Shown here: positions 10,001 through 18,882 of the stretch, piece by piece
Layout: the number at the start of each line of letters is the position of its first letter
Position numbering within the stretch: the stretch's first letter is position 1
NCBI GenBank assembly: GCA_964496575.1
Contig: CAZCAC010000064.1
Coordinates: 1-48,816 of the forward strand
Reading direction: 5' to 3'
DNA from: CAZCAC01 sp964496575
GTDB lineage: Bacteria; Planctomycetota; UBA1135; GCA-002686595
DNA length: 48,816 nucleotides
Program-made: the position numbers and the translations under genes
The notes under the pieces: generated by a model
What the model was told of the DNA's origin: nothing
Database searches by the model: none
Seen by the model: the letters and a program-made list of their open reading frames with translations, nothing else

Positions 10001-11701
10001 GCTTCCCTCGCCGGGCGCGAGGCAAACGACGAGCTGCTCCGGTGGGCGGTCGACGAGGGAGACGTCGAGGCGGTCACCGACATCGTCGACGGAGAGCTGC
10101 CGGAGGTGTTCGCTCCGGAGCTCGCCGACGAGCGGCAGATCGCCTTGCTCCTGCACGTCGGCGCGGTGCTGCAGCGGGAGGGCAACCTCGCGTTCCCGGC
10201 GACGCTCTACCGCGCCCTCGCCGAGCGCGCCCCCGACTTCGTCTCGCCGGTGCCCGATCACCTCGGGCTCTCCATCGAGAACCTGGCCCTGGACCTCGAC
10301 CGGGCCGAGGCGGCGCGGGAGCCCGCGGCGCCTCCCCGGCCGACCTTCACCGCCGACGCGCTCAGGGATCCCGGCAGCCTGAGCCCCGGCGAGTTCACCT
10401 TCCTGGGACGCATCCCTCCCCCGCTCGATAGCAAGGGCCCCCGCGCCGCCGACGTGCTGCTCTACGCCAAGGGGATTCACCTGAGGCCGGAGGTGTCGCT
10501 CGTCGCCTACTCCACCGACACGGTGAAGCGCCTCCCCGCGGAGCATCTCTGGGAGGAGACGCTCTCCCGCGGCGGGTCCCCGTCGCGCTGGCGTCAGTCG
10601 GTCGCGATGATCCCCGGAGCGGTGGTGATCTCCTCTCCGGACGGCGTCTACGCCCGCGACCGGGACTCGGGGCGCTGGTTGTGGAGCTGCCCCGCGACCG
10701 AGGGCGACGTCGACTCGATCCGCGCCGCCGGAGGGCTGATCATCATCACCGAGCGCAACACGGGAGCCCGCGACACGCTGTACGCGGTCGACAGCGTGAC
10801 CGGCGACGGGATCTGGTCGGCCCCGGTGGATCGGATCCGCTACGACTACCGCCCGGTGTGCGGCGAGCGTCACGTGGTCCTCCTGCCGAGGAACCAGCGC
10901 AGCCAGGGCCTCGTGCTCGACCTGTTCACGGGCCGGCGTATCCTCGAGTTCGAGCTGCCCGAGCGGGTGCTCCGTTCGGCCCAGGCGGCCAGCTGGATCG
11001 AGGACGGCCGACTGATCGTGCCCTGGTTCCTCAGCGGGCGCAGCGCCGAGCGCAACCGGATCGTGGCGATCGACCTCTACTCCGGCCAGCTCGCCTGGAA
11101 CGTCAGCTTCGACGACATCGCCGGCGGCCGGCGGGAGCTGCGCTCGATCGTCCAGCACGACGGCCACACCTACCTGATCCTGCGCCCCCAGGGGGGGCTG
11201 GAGCAGGAGGGCGTGCGCGGGATCGTGGTCGAGCTGCACACGACCCTGGGCGCCACCGCCCGGGTGGGCAGCGTGGAGCTCTCGCACGGCGACCGCCCCA
11301 TCGGGGTCCCTCAGGAGAGGCGACTCTCCCTCGACGAACCGTACCTCTACCTGCGCTCCTTCCCCCCGGGGGGCGAGGAGCTGCGCATCCAGGCGATGCA
11401 CCTCCCCTACGGGAACCTGCGCTGGACGCAACGCCTGAAGCTGCCGCAGGATCAGCTGTACAATGCGCTGATGCGTCTCCCCGCCTCGAGTGACTCGACG
11501 GTGGCGATCGCGGTCAGCAACAAGACGAGCGCCAACTTCGGTCGGGAAACCAGCCTCTACTTCTTCGACCGCTCGAGCGGCCTGCCGCGCGGCAACCTCC
11601 TGCTCGACGGTCGCCTCGGAACCAGTGCCGACATCAGCCTGCAAGGACTGGGCAACACCTTGATCCTGGCCGGCTCCGACCTCCTGGAGGTGATGAGATG
11701 A
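7019..11701 (+). CDS. Secreted giant PQQ-type beta-propeller protein
   Basis: A 1560-aa protein with a signal peptide (residues 1-37, hydrophobic ARFLAGALALVAGLAGVAVG, then QED). Two blocks carry PQQ/BamB-type blade motifs: the first with TGTELW (about 404), SGELLW (465), SGRILW (519) and TGEERW (577), the second with SGRWLW (1217), TGDGIW (1261) and SGQLAW (1353). Between them, about residues 720-1130, lies a helical Leu/Ala/Glu-rich stretch that looks TPR-like. No enzyme active site is visible, and a scaffold or ligand-binding role outside the inner membrane is likely. The ATG at 7019, 17 nt after the preceding stop, directly precedes the signal peptide. The stop overlaps the next ATG (ATGA at 11698-11701). 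Confidence 0.85.
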   Translation: MTDPALRRHGRRALAPARFLAGALALVAGLAGVAVGQEDGDEIRGFSIPNTPNARALVYSASDHLGAERWNEALVDLQKLIEQHGSGLVLDEEADPDKMPVHRSAAGWATERLKALPAEVAQLYRRRYEARARATLELARGRSDRQAVIAVAERWPISETATLAWWTVGDLEFERGNLHLARWAWSRALWRRAEEAGIVEGLFFDGDRRDDWQAVVRALASDGSPLGEGEAKRVEYALAALTEGSSTAQALPAAESSGGSLRLPGEGEGAYGAPGPQASTWPSSFHLPSPRALEDVDYENLFPIRVGDLVLLSDSLQLFAVGAYSGLLRWKSEMPEGWARLKQDEQEQFFAGVSPEDTMIAPAASREICVAALQVPVTDITNESYRNIAITTIIPDRRLYAYDVETGTELWNHHPPPLWDGETGSFTDRMSVAGPPVVSGSRVLVPMHRMYGRIEFYVACFDLESGELLWATQLVSGQRELNMFARAEKEFSAPPLRVQGDAVIALTQLGAIASLDLFSGRILWETIYEQIPMPGHSHPARREMRNFWRNAPPVVADGVVVATPFDSPDLIGLDLQTGEERWPPLKHAEIVELAKGSRRESPSIDVLIGADARAVFLGGWPVVALRAAGGLFRERPRRLAWRFPSDRLSGHTPRYGRAVLLSDRVIIPLGTERIEVDRYGGSLLEKRVPWRTGRSGNLLVEGGTMYTLTPRHLDGYFEWDVLLGRARQNQEADPEALAPTLYLASLLAQRGRTESEEGRGDVARDWLDEALELLEPFAAREPIDPEVRVELHRTLRSRARVSSDLADTRSAVRALRRARTYAPDPGSMMATLFEEYELVRGGYELDDQRSVLAEMETSCGTRTFLARIVSDTESPRGWRLAPTIIQQEQDPYDPEIEALPVSLWIALERADLAAYQDDVEVELFHLHRLIESWPDTVFREERLADLAGARLRELIEVNGREIYEPFEARARTLLEEARESRDWLLLLAVSELYPASLAGREANDELLRWAVDEGDVEAVTDIVDGELPEVFAPELADERQIALLLHVGAVLQREGNLAFPATLYRALAERAPDFVSPVPDHLGLSIENLALDLDRAEAAREPAAPPRPTFTADALRDPGSLSPGEFTFLGRIPPPLDSKGPRAADVLLYAKGIHLRPEVSLVAYSTDTVKRLPAEHLWEETLSRGGSPSRWRQSVAMIPGAVVISSPDGVYARDRDSGRWLWSCPATEGDVDSIRAAGGLIIITERNTGARDTLYAVDSVTGDGIWSAPVDRIRYDYRPVCGERHVVLLPRNQRSQGLVLDLFTGRRILEFELPERVLRSAQAASWIEDGRLIVPWFLSGRSAERNRIVAIDLYSGQLAWNVSFDDIAGGRRELRSIVQHDGHTYLILRPQGGLEQEGVRGIVVELHTTLGATARVGSVELSHGDRPIGVPQERRLSLDEPYLYLRSFPPGGEELRIQAMHLPYGNLRWTQRLKLPQDQLYNALMRLPASSDSTVAIAVSNKTSANFGRETSLYFFDRSSGLPRGNLLLDGRLGTSADISLQGLGNTLILAGSDLLEVMR

Positions 11702-12849
11702 CCTGCACGATGATCTCCTCGATCGCCGCCCTGTGTCTCCTGGCCACACCGCCCGAGCCGCCGGTCGCACCGCAATCGGGGCGAGACCGCGCCCCGTCGC
11801 AGGAGCGCTCGATGCTGGTGGTGACCCCCGAGCAGTCCGCCGCGGTTCAGCGAGGCCTCGCCTGGCTGGCGAACCACCAGAACCCCGACGGGAGCTGGAC
11901 GGCCAAGGTCGGCTACAAGCTGAACAACAACTACAACTACACCTCGCAGAACAAGGGGCACGTCGGGGTCACCTCCCTCGCCTGCATGGCCTTCCTCGCC
12001 GGCGGGAACCTTCCCGGCCGCGGAGTCTACGGCGAGAACGTCGAGCGCGGGCTCGACTTCGTGCTCTCCTGCGTGGGGGACGACGGCTACATCACGCGGC
12101 ACCGCACGCGGATGTACAGCCACGCGTTCGCCACCCTCTTCCTCGCCGAGGTGTACGGCACCACGCGGCGCGAGGACGTCAAGCAACAGCTGCAGCGCGC
12201 CGTCGACTTCATCGTCAAGTCACAGAACCGCGAGGGGGGCTGGCGCTACGAGCCCTACGCGGTCGAGTCGGACATGTCGATCGTCGTCTGCCAGGTCCTC
12301 GCCCTGCGCGCGGCGCGCAACATCGGCATCCGCGTCCCGCGGGCGACCGTCGATCGCGCGGCGCGCTACGTCGTCGAGTCCGCGGTGACCCCCCAGTCGC
12401 GCAACCGGGGCTTCTCGCACTCTCCGTACTCCGGTGCCGAGGTGGGCACCTTTCACTACCAGAAGGACGACTACTCCCGCTCGTCCTTCTCCCTCACCGC
12501 CGCCGGTGTCACCGCCCTGCACGGGCTGGGCATCTATTCCGACGAGGCGATCGAGCGGGGCATCGACTTCCTCAACCGGGAGATGCCGCGCTTCAACCTC
12601 CGCTACGGCGGGAACAAGGGGCACTACTTCTTCTGGTACGGCCACTACTACGGCGTGCAGGCGATGTACACCGTCGGCAACCCGTACTGGGAGCCGTACT
12701 TCGAGGAGGTCCGCACCCAGCTCCTCTCGATGCAACGCGTGGACGGCTCCTGGCCCAACCGGACCGGACCCGGCGAGGCGTTCGGCACCGCCGTGGGCGT
12801 CCTGATCCTCGAGATCCCCTACCGTTTCCTTCCCATCTTCCAACGCTGA
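11698..12849 (+). CDS. Secreted prenyltransferase/squalene-cyclase-like toroid protein (1)
   Basis: A 383-aa protein with a short signal peptide (ISSIAALCLLATPP). It is built of alpha/alpha-toroid repeats of the prenyltransferase/squalene-oxidase type: QNPDGSW (61-67), NREGGW and RVDGSW are QW-like motifs. The DxDD acid motif of squalene-hopene cyclases is not present, so terpene cyclisation is not supported. It is a paralogue of the protein at 18883-20094. Both share a YITD/R...H(A/G)FATL.LAE block and end in LPIFQR. Location inside a MoxR/VWA operon and the signal peptide point to an extracytoplasmic binding or structural role. The start overlaps the preceding stop by ATGA; a second ATG four codons on is also possible. 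Confidence 0.85.
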   Translation: MTCTMISSIAALCLLATPPEPPVAPQSGRDRAPSQERSMLVVTPEQSAAVQRGLAWLANHQNPDGSWTAKVGYKLNNNYNYTSQNKGHVGVTSLACMAFLAGGNLPGRGVYGENVERGLDFVLSCVGDDGYITRHRTRMYSHAFATLFLAEVYGTTRREDVKQQLQRAVDFIVKSQNREGGWRYEPYAVESDMSIVVCQVLALRAARNIGIRVPRATVDRAARYVVESAVTPQSRNRGFSHSPYSGAEVGTFHYQKDDYSRSSFSLTAAGVTALHGLGIYSDEAIERGIDFLNREMPRFNLRYGGNKGHYFFWYGHYYGVQAMYTVGNPYWEPYFEEVRTQLLSMQRVDGSWPNRTGPGEAFGTAVGVLILEIPYRFLPIFQR

Positions 12850-12863
12850 GCCCGAGACCTCCC

Positions 12864-15191
12864 TTGAGCACGACTCCGCAACCCGCGGGACGACCTCCGA
12901 TCCCCGCCACCCTTCACCTCCTGGACCGCCTCCGGCGCCGGCTGGTGGTACAGGTGTGGATGCACGGCGTGGGGCGCACGCTGCTGGCGACGGCGATCTG
13001 CCTCCTGTTCGCCTTCCTCGTCGACTGGACGCTGCACGTGCCCTCGGGGGTCAGGATCGTCGATCTCGGGCTCCTGATCCTCCTGCCGGCGTGGGTCCTG
13101 TGGCGGGAGCTCTTCTCCCGGCTGCGCAACGTGCCCGACCGCTCCGGCCTGGCGGTGCTGATCGAGCGCGCTCACCCCGAGCTCCACGAGCTCCTGGTCA
13201 GCGCGATCGAGCTGCGCCGGCGAGACGACCCCGAGGATGGCGCCGATCCCGAGCTGGTGGCCAGCGTGATCGAGGAGGCGGAGCGCACCGCCGGCGCCTT
13301 GACGCTGGAGCGGGCGACCGAGCCCGCCCCGCCGCGGCGCGCGCTGCTCGTCGGCGTGCTGGGCGGCCTGATCGCGGTGACCGGGCTCGTCCTGCAGCCG
13401 GAGGCCGCGGGGATCTTCCTGCAGCGGATCGCCGGCGGGGGTCCCTCCTGGCCGCAGCGGACCTTCCTGCAGCTCGAGATCCCGCTCGACGGCGAGACGC
13501 ACGTGAGCCGCGACACCCTGGAGCTGTCGATCGCTCGCGGACGAGACCTCGCGGTCGTCGTGCGCGCGGAGGGCGAGGTGCCCGAGGAGGTGCAACTCTC
13601 CTTCGAGGGCGGCCACCAGGCCCTGCTCGGTCGCGCGGGGCCCGACATCTTCCGCACGCTCCTGCGCTCGGTGCAGGAGGACACCTCCTTCGAGGTGCGC
13701 GGTGGCGACGATACCGACGGCACCCCGAGGGTCCGGATCACCGTGCTCCAGCCCCCCGACGTCGCCGGGATCGCGGTGAGGATCGAGCCCCCTGCCTACT
13801 GCGGCCTGCCGGAGCGGACCGAGCTCGACACCGACGTGCAGGTCCTGGAGGGTTCGGCGATCACCGTTCACGTTCTCGCCGATCCGCGCGACGCGGTGGG
13901 GATCGCCCGGCTGCTGCCGGCCGACGTCGAGATCCCCCTGGAGCCCGCGCCCTATCCGGCGTCGCTCGCCGCGGAGACGACGGAGGCCACCGAGGCCGAG
14001 CCGGGCCTGCGCTTCGAGGTGGTCGCCGAGGAGAGCCTGCGCTACCGCCTCGAGCTGCGCGACTCGACCGGACTCATGAACCCCGACCCCGGTCTCTTCG
14101 CCATCGGCGTCGTGCAGGACCGCGCGCCCGAGGTGGAGCTCGTCGCGCCGGCGCGCGGCGAGGTGGAGACGGTGATCGGCGGTTCGCTGCTCCTCAAGGC
14201 GCGCGTCTACGACGACTTCGGCGTGCGCACCCTCGAGTGGAGCTCGCGCTTCGCCGGCGATCCCCAGTCGAAGGTGCTCGAGGAGGTGCTCGAGCCCCGG
14301 CGGCTCGCCGCCGAGGAGGTCGGCGGCTCGCGCCGCGACCAGGTGGCGCTCTTCGCCTCCCGGCGCATCGCGATCGCCGAGCTCTTCGGGGAGAACGACC
14401 CGGCCGAGGGGGAGGTGTTCGAGGTGCTGGTGCACGCGACCGACAACCGGGAGCCTTCCGCTCAGGACGGACGCTCCGCGCCGGTGCGGATCCGGGTGAT
14501 CTCCGCCGACGAGTTTCTGCGCCGCATCCAGGACCGCCTCGCGCGCGTTCGCCTGAAGGTCGACGCGCTGGCCCTGCTGTTGCGCGAGAAACAGAGCTAC
14601 ACCCGCGACCTGATCAGCAGCCTGGAGAGCGACGAACCGGACGCCGCCGACGTCACCGCGATCGGCACCGCGCTCTCCGGCGCGCGCCGGGTGCACGGCG
14701 ACGCGAGGGCGGTCTCCCGCGAGCTCGCCTCGATCACCGAGGGGTTGATCTTCTCCGGCCTCGACGGCCGCGCGGGGGTGATGCTCGACGCGCTGGCCAA
14801 GAGGACGCTCCCGATCGCCGACCGCGGGTTCCACCCGGAGCCGTGGCTGGAGCTCACCCGGATGCAACGGGAGGGACGCCTCGGGCAGGCGGACTTCGCC
14901 GACAAGCTGGTCGAGATCGTCGGCCTCTCCCTCGCGATCAGCGAGGGGGACGCCCAGGGCGCGATCGAGGGGCTACGCCGTGCGCAGGACGAGCGCGACT
15001 TCACCGTGGCCTACGACACCCTGGTCGACGTCTCGACGCTGCAGTCCGAGGCCGCGTCGAAGATCGAGGCGCTGCTGGCCCTGCTCTCCGAATGGGACAA
15101 CTACCAGTCGGTCCTCTCCTCGACCCGCGATCTCCTGAGTCGCCAGAAGAACCTCCTCGACCGCACCCGGGAATACCACAAGGACAACTGA
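12864..15191 (+). CDS. DUF4175-like membrane protein with large periplasmic part
   Basis: A 775-aa protein starting at TTG 12864 (MSTTPQP...), 14 nt after the toroid gene. The first in-frame ATG (12960) lies at the edge of the first membrane helix and would remove the basic RLRRR segment. Helices lie at about 38-54, 65-80 and 159-178. A long beta-rich extracytoplasmic segment follows, then a helical C-terminus (residues about 550-775). Three N-terminal helices followed by a soluble region is the architecture of DUF4175/TIGR02302-type proteins, which also neighbour MoxR operons; the match is by architecture rather than by a diagnostic motif. It is followed after 1 nt by the coiled-coil gene. 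Confidence 0.65.
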   Translation: MSTTPQPAGRPPIPATLHLLDRLRRRLVVQVWMHGVGRTLLATAICLLFAFLVDWTLHVPSGVRIVDLGLLILLPAWVLWRELFSRLRNVPDRSGLAVLIERAHPELHELLVSAIELRRRDDPEDGADPELVASVIEEAERTAGALTLERATEPAPPRRALLVGVLGGLIAVTGLVLQPEAAGIFLQRIAGGGPSWPQRTFLQLEIPLDGETHVSRDTLELSIARGRDLAVVVRAEGEVPEEVQLSFEGGHQALLGRAGPDIFRTLLRSVQEDTSFEVRGGDDTDGTPRVRITVLQPPDVAGIAVRIEPPAYCGLPERTELDTDVQVLEGSAITVHVLADPRDAVGIARLLPADVEIPLEPAPYPASLAAETTEATEAEPGLRFEVVAEESLRYRLELRDSTGLMNPDPGLFAIGVVQDRAPEVELVAPARGEVETVIGGSLLLKARVYDDFGVRTLEWSSRFAGDPQSKVLEEVLEPRRLAAEEVGGSRRDQVALFASRRIAIAELFGENDPAEGEVFEVLVHATDNREPSAQDGRSAPVRIRVISADEFLRRIQDRLARVRLKVDALALLLREKQSYTRDLISSLESDEPDAADVTAIGTALSGARRVHGDARAVSRELASITEGLIFSGLDGRAGVMLDALAKRTLPIADRGFHPEPWLELTRMQREGRLGQADFADKLVEIVGLSLAISEGDAQGAIEGLRRAQDERDFTVAYDTLVDVSTLQSEAASKIEALLALLSEWDNYQSVLSSTRDLLSRQKNLLDRTREYHKDN

Positions 15192-15192
15192 G

Positions 15193-18030
15193 ATGATGAA
15201 GCCCATCCAAAGGTCCGTGAAGTTGCTGCTGGGCACGGGGTGCCTCGTCCTCGCTTCCCTCTCTTCGGTGATCGCGGCCGCGCCGCAGGACACCATCCCG
15301 AGCAAGCATCAGGCCGCCCTGATCGAGGAGCAGGAGCTCCTGGCCCGGAAGCTGGCGCGACTCCTGGGCTCGATGGAGCGCCTGGCCGAACGCTTCGAGG
15401 CAGAGGGGCGGATCCACGCCGCGAAGCTCCTGCGCGACGGCCTCACCCACGCGCGGACGAGGGGGACGGAGGGCGAGACCTCGACCCTCGAGGAGCTGAT
15501 GAGCACCGCGCGAGCGGAGCTGAGCGCGGACCAGAGCATGCAGTCGATCCAGACGCAGGAGCGGGTCATCGCCGACCTGGAGCGCCTGCTGTCGATCCTG
15601 ATGGATCGTCCCGATCTCGAGGAGCTGGAGAACTCCCTGGAGGAGCTGCGCCGCTTCGAGGCCGCCCTGGCGGGGTTGATCGACGACGAGCGGCGGCTCC
15701 AGGAGGAGACCGAGGCGCTGCGCGAGGAGGCGTCGGGCGAGGCGCAGCGCTCGCTGGAGGAGGCGATCGACGCGGCGATCGAGCTCCAGCGCGAGCTCCT
15801 GCGAAAGAACGAGGAGGAGGCACGAGCCTCCGGGGCTCTCGATCTCGAGAAGCTGGAGCGACAGCTCTCCGAGCTGCTCGAGGATCAGCACACCGACGCC
15901 CGGGTCCTCGACAGCTGGAACCCGGAGGGGCTCCCGCCGCTGGAGCAGCTGTCCCCCACCCTGGAAGCCGCGCGCCGCGCCCAGGCGGAGACGGGACGGT
16001 TGCAGCGCGCCGCCGAGGCCCTGCGCGAGGCGGCGGAAGCGAGCGCCACCGAGGACGAGAGTGCCGGGTTCGAGGATGAAATCCGTGAGCTCCAGACGCT
16101 CGCGGAGAAGGAGGAGCGTGCGGGGCGGGCCTCGGGAAACGAGCGGACCCGAGAGACCGCGCGCAGGCTCGAGCAGGCCGCCGGACGGCTGCGCGACGCC
16201 GGAGAGGACGAGGCGGCCCGCGAGGACGCCGCGCGCGAGGTCGGCGAGCTGGCCGCGGAGCTGGGGAAGGAGGCGGAGGAGGCGGACAGCCGGGCGAAGG
16301 CGCTCCGCGACGAGGCTCGCGAGGCGCTGAGCGAGCTCTCCGGGAACTCGGCGCTGGACGAGGAGCTGGCCGAGGCGATCGAGGCGGAGCTCGCCGCGGC
16401 GGAAGAGGATCCGGCGGAGGCCGATCGCGCTCTCGAGCGCGCCTCCCGCGCGCTGAATCGGGGAATCGACGACCTGAAGTTCCTCGGCCCCGCCCTCTCC
16501 GCGAGCCAGCGGCAGAACGCGGAGCGTTCCGAGCAGATCCGCGAGGGGCTCGGTCGCCTCGACGAGGAGCTCGCCGAGAAGACCGCGGGGGCGCGCGAGA
16601 AGCTCGGGCAGGCGAACGAGGCGATGCAGGAGGCCTCCGAGCGAGCCGCGGAACAGGACCAGCAGGGCGCGAAGGGCGCCGCCAGCGAGGCCGAGGAAGC
16701 GCTGCGCGAGGCGCTCGCCGCCCTGAGCGAGACGCGCCAGGAGGGCTCGGGTCAGGGCACCGAGGCCGAGGAGCTCGCCCGCGAACAGGAGCAGCTGGCC
16801 GAGGAGGTCGAGGCGCTCGAGGAGCTGACCGAGGACGCGTCGATGGACGAGGCCGCGCAGGAGGTGGTCCGCGACGAGTTGCAGGAGGCGAGCGAGGCGA
16901 TGCGCGAGGCGTCGGAGGAGATGCGGCGCAACAAGAGCGGAGCAGCCGCGAAGGCGCAGCGCTCGGCGGGCGAGGCACTGAGGCGCGCGGCCCAGGAGGC
17001 TCGCGAGGGGGTGACCCCGCAGACGCCCGAGCAACAGGAACGAGCCGAGGAGCTGGCGCGGGAGCAGGAGCGGATCGAGAAGGAGCTCTACGAGTTCATG
17101 AAGCGCTACCAGGAGCGCGAGGACGCCCAGCCGCTGCCGGGAATCGACGGCGCGCAGGAGGCGGCGCAAGAGGCTCAGGAGGCGCTGAAGTCGGGCGAGC
17201 TCGATGAGGCGCAGCAGGCGGAGGAGGAGGCGGAGCGCCAGATGGAGCAGGCCTTGCGGGATCTCAAGGACGAGGAGGAGCAGTACCAGTCGCTACGCGA
17301 CGAGGAGCTCCTCTTCCAGATCGCGCAGGAGGTCGCGTCGATCCTCGAGGCGCATCGGGGCGCCGCCGAGGAGACGCTCGAGGTGGACGCCGTTCGCCAG
17401 GAGGGCGCGCGGCCGTCCCGCGGCCAGCGGGCGCGGCTGCGAAAGATCTCACGCCAGGAGGAGGCACTCGCGAACCGCGCCACCGAGATCGGCAAGGCGC
17501 TCACCGAGGAGGGCAGCATCGTCTTCGCGGAGCTGATCGAGCGCGTCGACCACGACCTGCGGCGCGTCGCCAGCGACATGAGCGAGACCGGCGGGTACCA
17601 GAGCGGCGAGCGGGTCCAGGCGCTGCAGGCCGACGTCATCACCTCGCTGAACTGGCTGGAGGAGGCGCTCGAGGAGGAGAAGCAGCGCCGCGAGGAGCAG
17701 CAGAAGCAGGACCAGCCCCCTCCCGGGGAGAATCGGCTGGTCCCCGACGTCGCCGAGCTGAAGCTGCTCGGGCGGATGGAGCGGGACGTGCTCGACGCCA
17801 TCGACGAGCTCCTGATCATCTACCCGGAGCTGAAGGAGGCGGAGGGGATCGACCCGCTCCTGCTGGAGGAGATCGGGCGGCTGGCGCACCGGCACCAGCG
17901 CACCTCCGAGCTGTTCAAGGTCTTCCGCGAGCGGCTGGGGCTCCCGGCTCCGAACCTGGAGGCGGTCGAGGAGGTCGTCCCGACGGAAGGCGAAGGCGAT
18001 ACGGAACGAGGATCGGAAACCGGAGACTGA
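15193..18030 (+). CDS. Secreted Glu/Ala/Arg-rich coiled-coil protein
   Basis: A 945-aa protein with an N-terminal signal peptide (LLLGTGCLVLASLSSVIAAA, residues about 11-30). Almost all of the remainder is helical, dominated by Glu, Ala, Arg, Gln and Leu with heptad-like spacing, so a very long coiled coil or helical rod in the periplasm is predicted. The last ~150 residues are more mixed (DVAELKLLGRMERDVLDAI region). No family name can be given with certainty. It is one base from the preceding stop and 5 nt before the next gene. Its composition makes the antisense strand look open as well, but signal peptide, spacing and codon pattern support the + strand. Confidence 0.8.
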   Translation: MMKPIQRSVKLLLGTGCLVLASLSSVIAAAPQDTIPSKHQAALIEEQELLARKLARLLGSMERLAERFEAEGRIHAAKLLRDGLTHARTRGTEGETSTLEELMSTARAELSADQSMQSIQTQERVIADLERLLSILMDRPDLEELENSLEELRRFEAALAGLIDDERRLQEETEALREEASGEAQRSLEEAIDAAIELQRELLRKNEEEARASGALDLEKLERQLSELLEDQHTDARVLDSWNPEGLPPLEQLSPTLEAARRAQAETGRLQRAAEALREAAEASATEDESAGFEDEIRELQTLAEKEERAGRASGNERTRETARRLEQAAGRLRDAGEDEAAREDAAREVGELAAELGKEAEEADSRAKALRDEAREALSELSGNSALDEELAEAIEAELAAAEEDPAEADRALERASRALNRGIDDLKFLGPALSASQRQNAERSEQIREGLGRLDEELAEKTAGAREKLGQANEAMQEASERAAEQDQQGAKGAASEAEEALREALAALSETRQEGSGQGTEAEELAREQEQLAEEVEALEELTEDASMDEAAQEVVRDELQEASEAMREASEEMRRNKSGAAAKAQRSAGEALRRAAQEAREGVTPQTPEQQERAEELAREQERIEKELYEFMKRYQEREDAQPLPGIDGAQEAAQEAQEALKSGELDEAQQAEEEAERQMEQALRDLKDEEEQYQSLRDEELLFQIAQEVASILEAHRGAAEETLEVDAVRQEGARPSRGQRARLRKISRQEEALANRATEIGKALTEEGSIVFAELIERVDHDLRRVASDMSETGGYQSGERVQALQADVITSLNWLEEALEEEKQRREEQQKQDQPPPGENRLVPDVAELKLLGRMERDVLDAIDELLIIYPELKEAEGIDPLLLEEIGRLAHRHQRTSELFKVFRERLGLPAPNLEAVEEVVPTEGEGDTERGSETGD

Positions 18031-18035
18031 ATACC

Positions 18036-18419
18036 ATGAAGAACCACGAGCGATTGGAGCGAGGGATGTTCGGAATCGCGGGACCGGCGCTGCTCTTCGC
18101 GCTGCTCCCGCTCGTCGGGTCGCCGATCCAGGACGAGGGCCCGCCGCCTCCCCAGGAGAAGCGCCCGGTCCGCGAGATCATGGAGGGCCCCCAGCTGGGC
18201 GGCGAGGCCGCCGCGGCGAAGATGAAGGAGCTCTTCGGCAAGGTGGAGCGGCGCCTGCGCGAGATCGACGTGCTCCTCTCCGACGCTTCCGCCGGGGACA
18301 CCTCGAAGCTGACCGAGGTCGAGGAGGCCGGGATCGACGAGCTCCTGCGCGCCTCCCTGCAGCGGGGACGGCAGCTGCAGAAGGACATCGAGGAGATCAT
18401 CGCCATCACGCCGCCGTGA
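18036..18419 (+). CDS. Small secreted hypothetical protein
   Basis: A 127-aa protein that I do not recognise. It has a hydrophobic N-terminal segment (GIAGPALLFALLPLVG, about 13-28), likely a signal peptide or anchor, and a short Pro/Glu-rich linker (PPPPQEKRP). A helical remainder (EAAAAKMKELFGKVERRLRE and onward) would suit a coiled-coil partner of the large protein just upstream. It begins 5 nt after that gene and ends 21 nt before the next, so it is part of the same transcript. Function unknown; the reading frame is supported by position and signal-like N-terminus. Confidence 0.65.
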   Translation: MKNHERLERGMFGIAGPALLFALLPLVGSPIQDEGPPPPQEKRPVREIMEGPQLGGEAAAAKMKELFGKVERRLREIDVLLSDASAGDTSKLTEVEEAGIDELLRASLQRGRQLQKDIEEIIAITPP

Positions 18420-18440
18420 GGCGGTCAGAGTCCTGGCTCG

Positions 18441-18863
18441 GTGAGCCAGCAATCGGACCCGCAACCCGGAGAGGGCGAGTCCCCGCTCGACGGGACGCCC
18501 CAGAACCAGAACCCGGAGCAGACCCCGGAGCTCCCCGGCGAGAAGCCGGGTGAGGAGCAGGGGAAGCCGGAGGAGGCTCAGCAGAATCCCGCGAAGCCGG
18601 AGAATCGGGACGGCCAGCCCGACAGTCCCCTGGGCAGCGACGACCCGAACGCGGAGAACCGCGCCGGCGACGATCCTCCCGGCGCCGAGCTCGACGCTTC
18701 CTCGCCGCGCGCCCCCGCGGACGACGGCTGGGGCAACCTGCCGCAGCACGTGCGCGACACCTTCCGCTCCGAGGGACGCGGTGACCTGCCGGCGCGCTAC
18801 CGCGACTGGATCGACGCCTACTACGAGAAGCTGAACAAGCGCGCCTCGTCTTCCGGGCGCTGA
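18441..18863 (+). CDS. Pro/Glu-rich protein with C-terminal WGNLP module
   Basis: A 140-aa protein starting with GTG at 18441. Residues 1-95 are low complexity (Pro, Glu, Gln, Asn, Gly), probably disordered. The last ~45 residues contain a compact conserved-looking module: WGNLPQHVRDTF, then LPARYRDWIDAYYEKLNK. Similar WGxLPxxVR...YRxxIxxYYxxL endings occur in proteins encoded near DUF4175/MoxR operons; I name this from pattern memory, not a search. There is no signal peptide or membrane helix, so it may be cytoplasmic or need a partner for export. It is co-directional with and close to both neighbours. Confidence 0.65.
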   Translation: MSQQSDPQPGEGESPLDGTPQNQNPEQTPELPGEKPGEEQGKPEEAQQNPAKPENRDGQPDSPLGSDDPNAENRAGDDPPGAELDASSPRAPADDGWGNLPQHVRDTFRSEGRGDLPARYRDWIDAYYEKLNKRASSSGR

Positions 18864-18882
18864 GCCGCGCCCTTCCCGGTCG

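Noticed and set aside
6650..11770. 1706-codon open frame on the minus strand opposite the propeller gene
   Set aside because: No domains or signal peptide and a compositionally biased translation; the + strand has blade motifs, a signal peptide and ATGA coupling.
11698..12849. Squalene-hopene cyclase function for the toroid proteins
   Set aside because: QW-like repeats alone are shared by several toroid families; the DxDD catalytic motif is missing and the proteins are short and secreted.
15001..17169. Leu/Arg-rich minus-strand frame opposite the coiled-coil gene
   Set aside because: It is the complement of Glu/Ala/Arg-rich codons (GAG to CTC), giving artificial Leu-rich protein.
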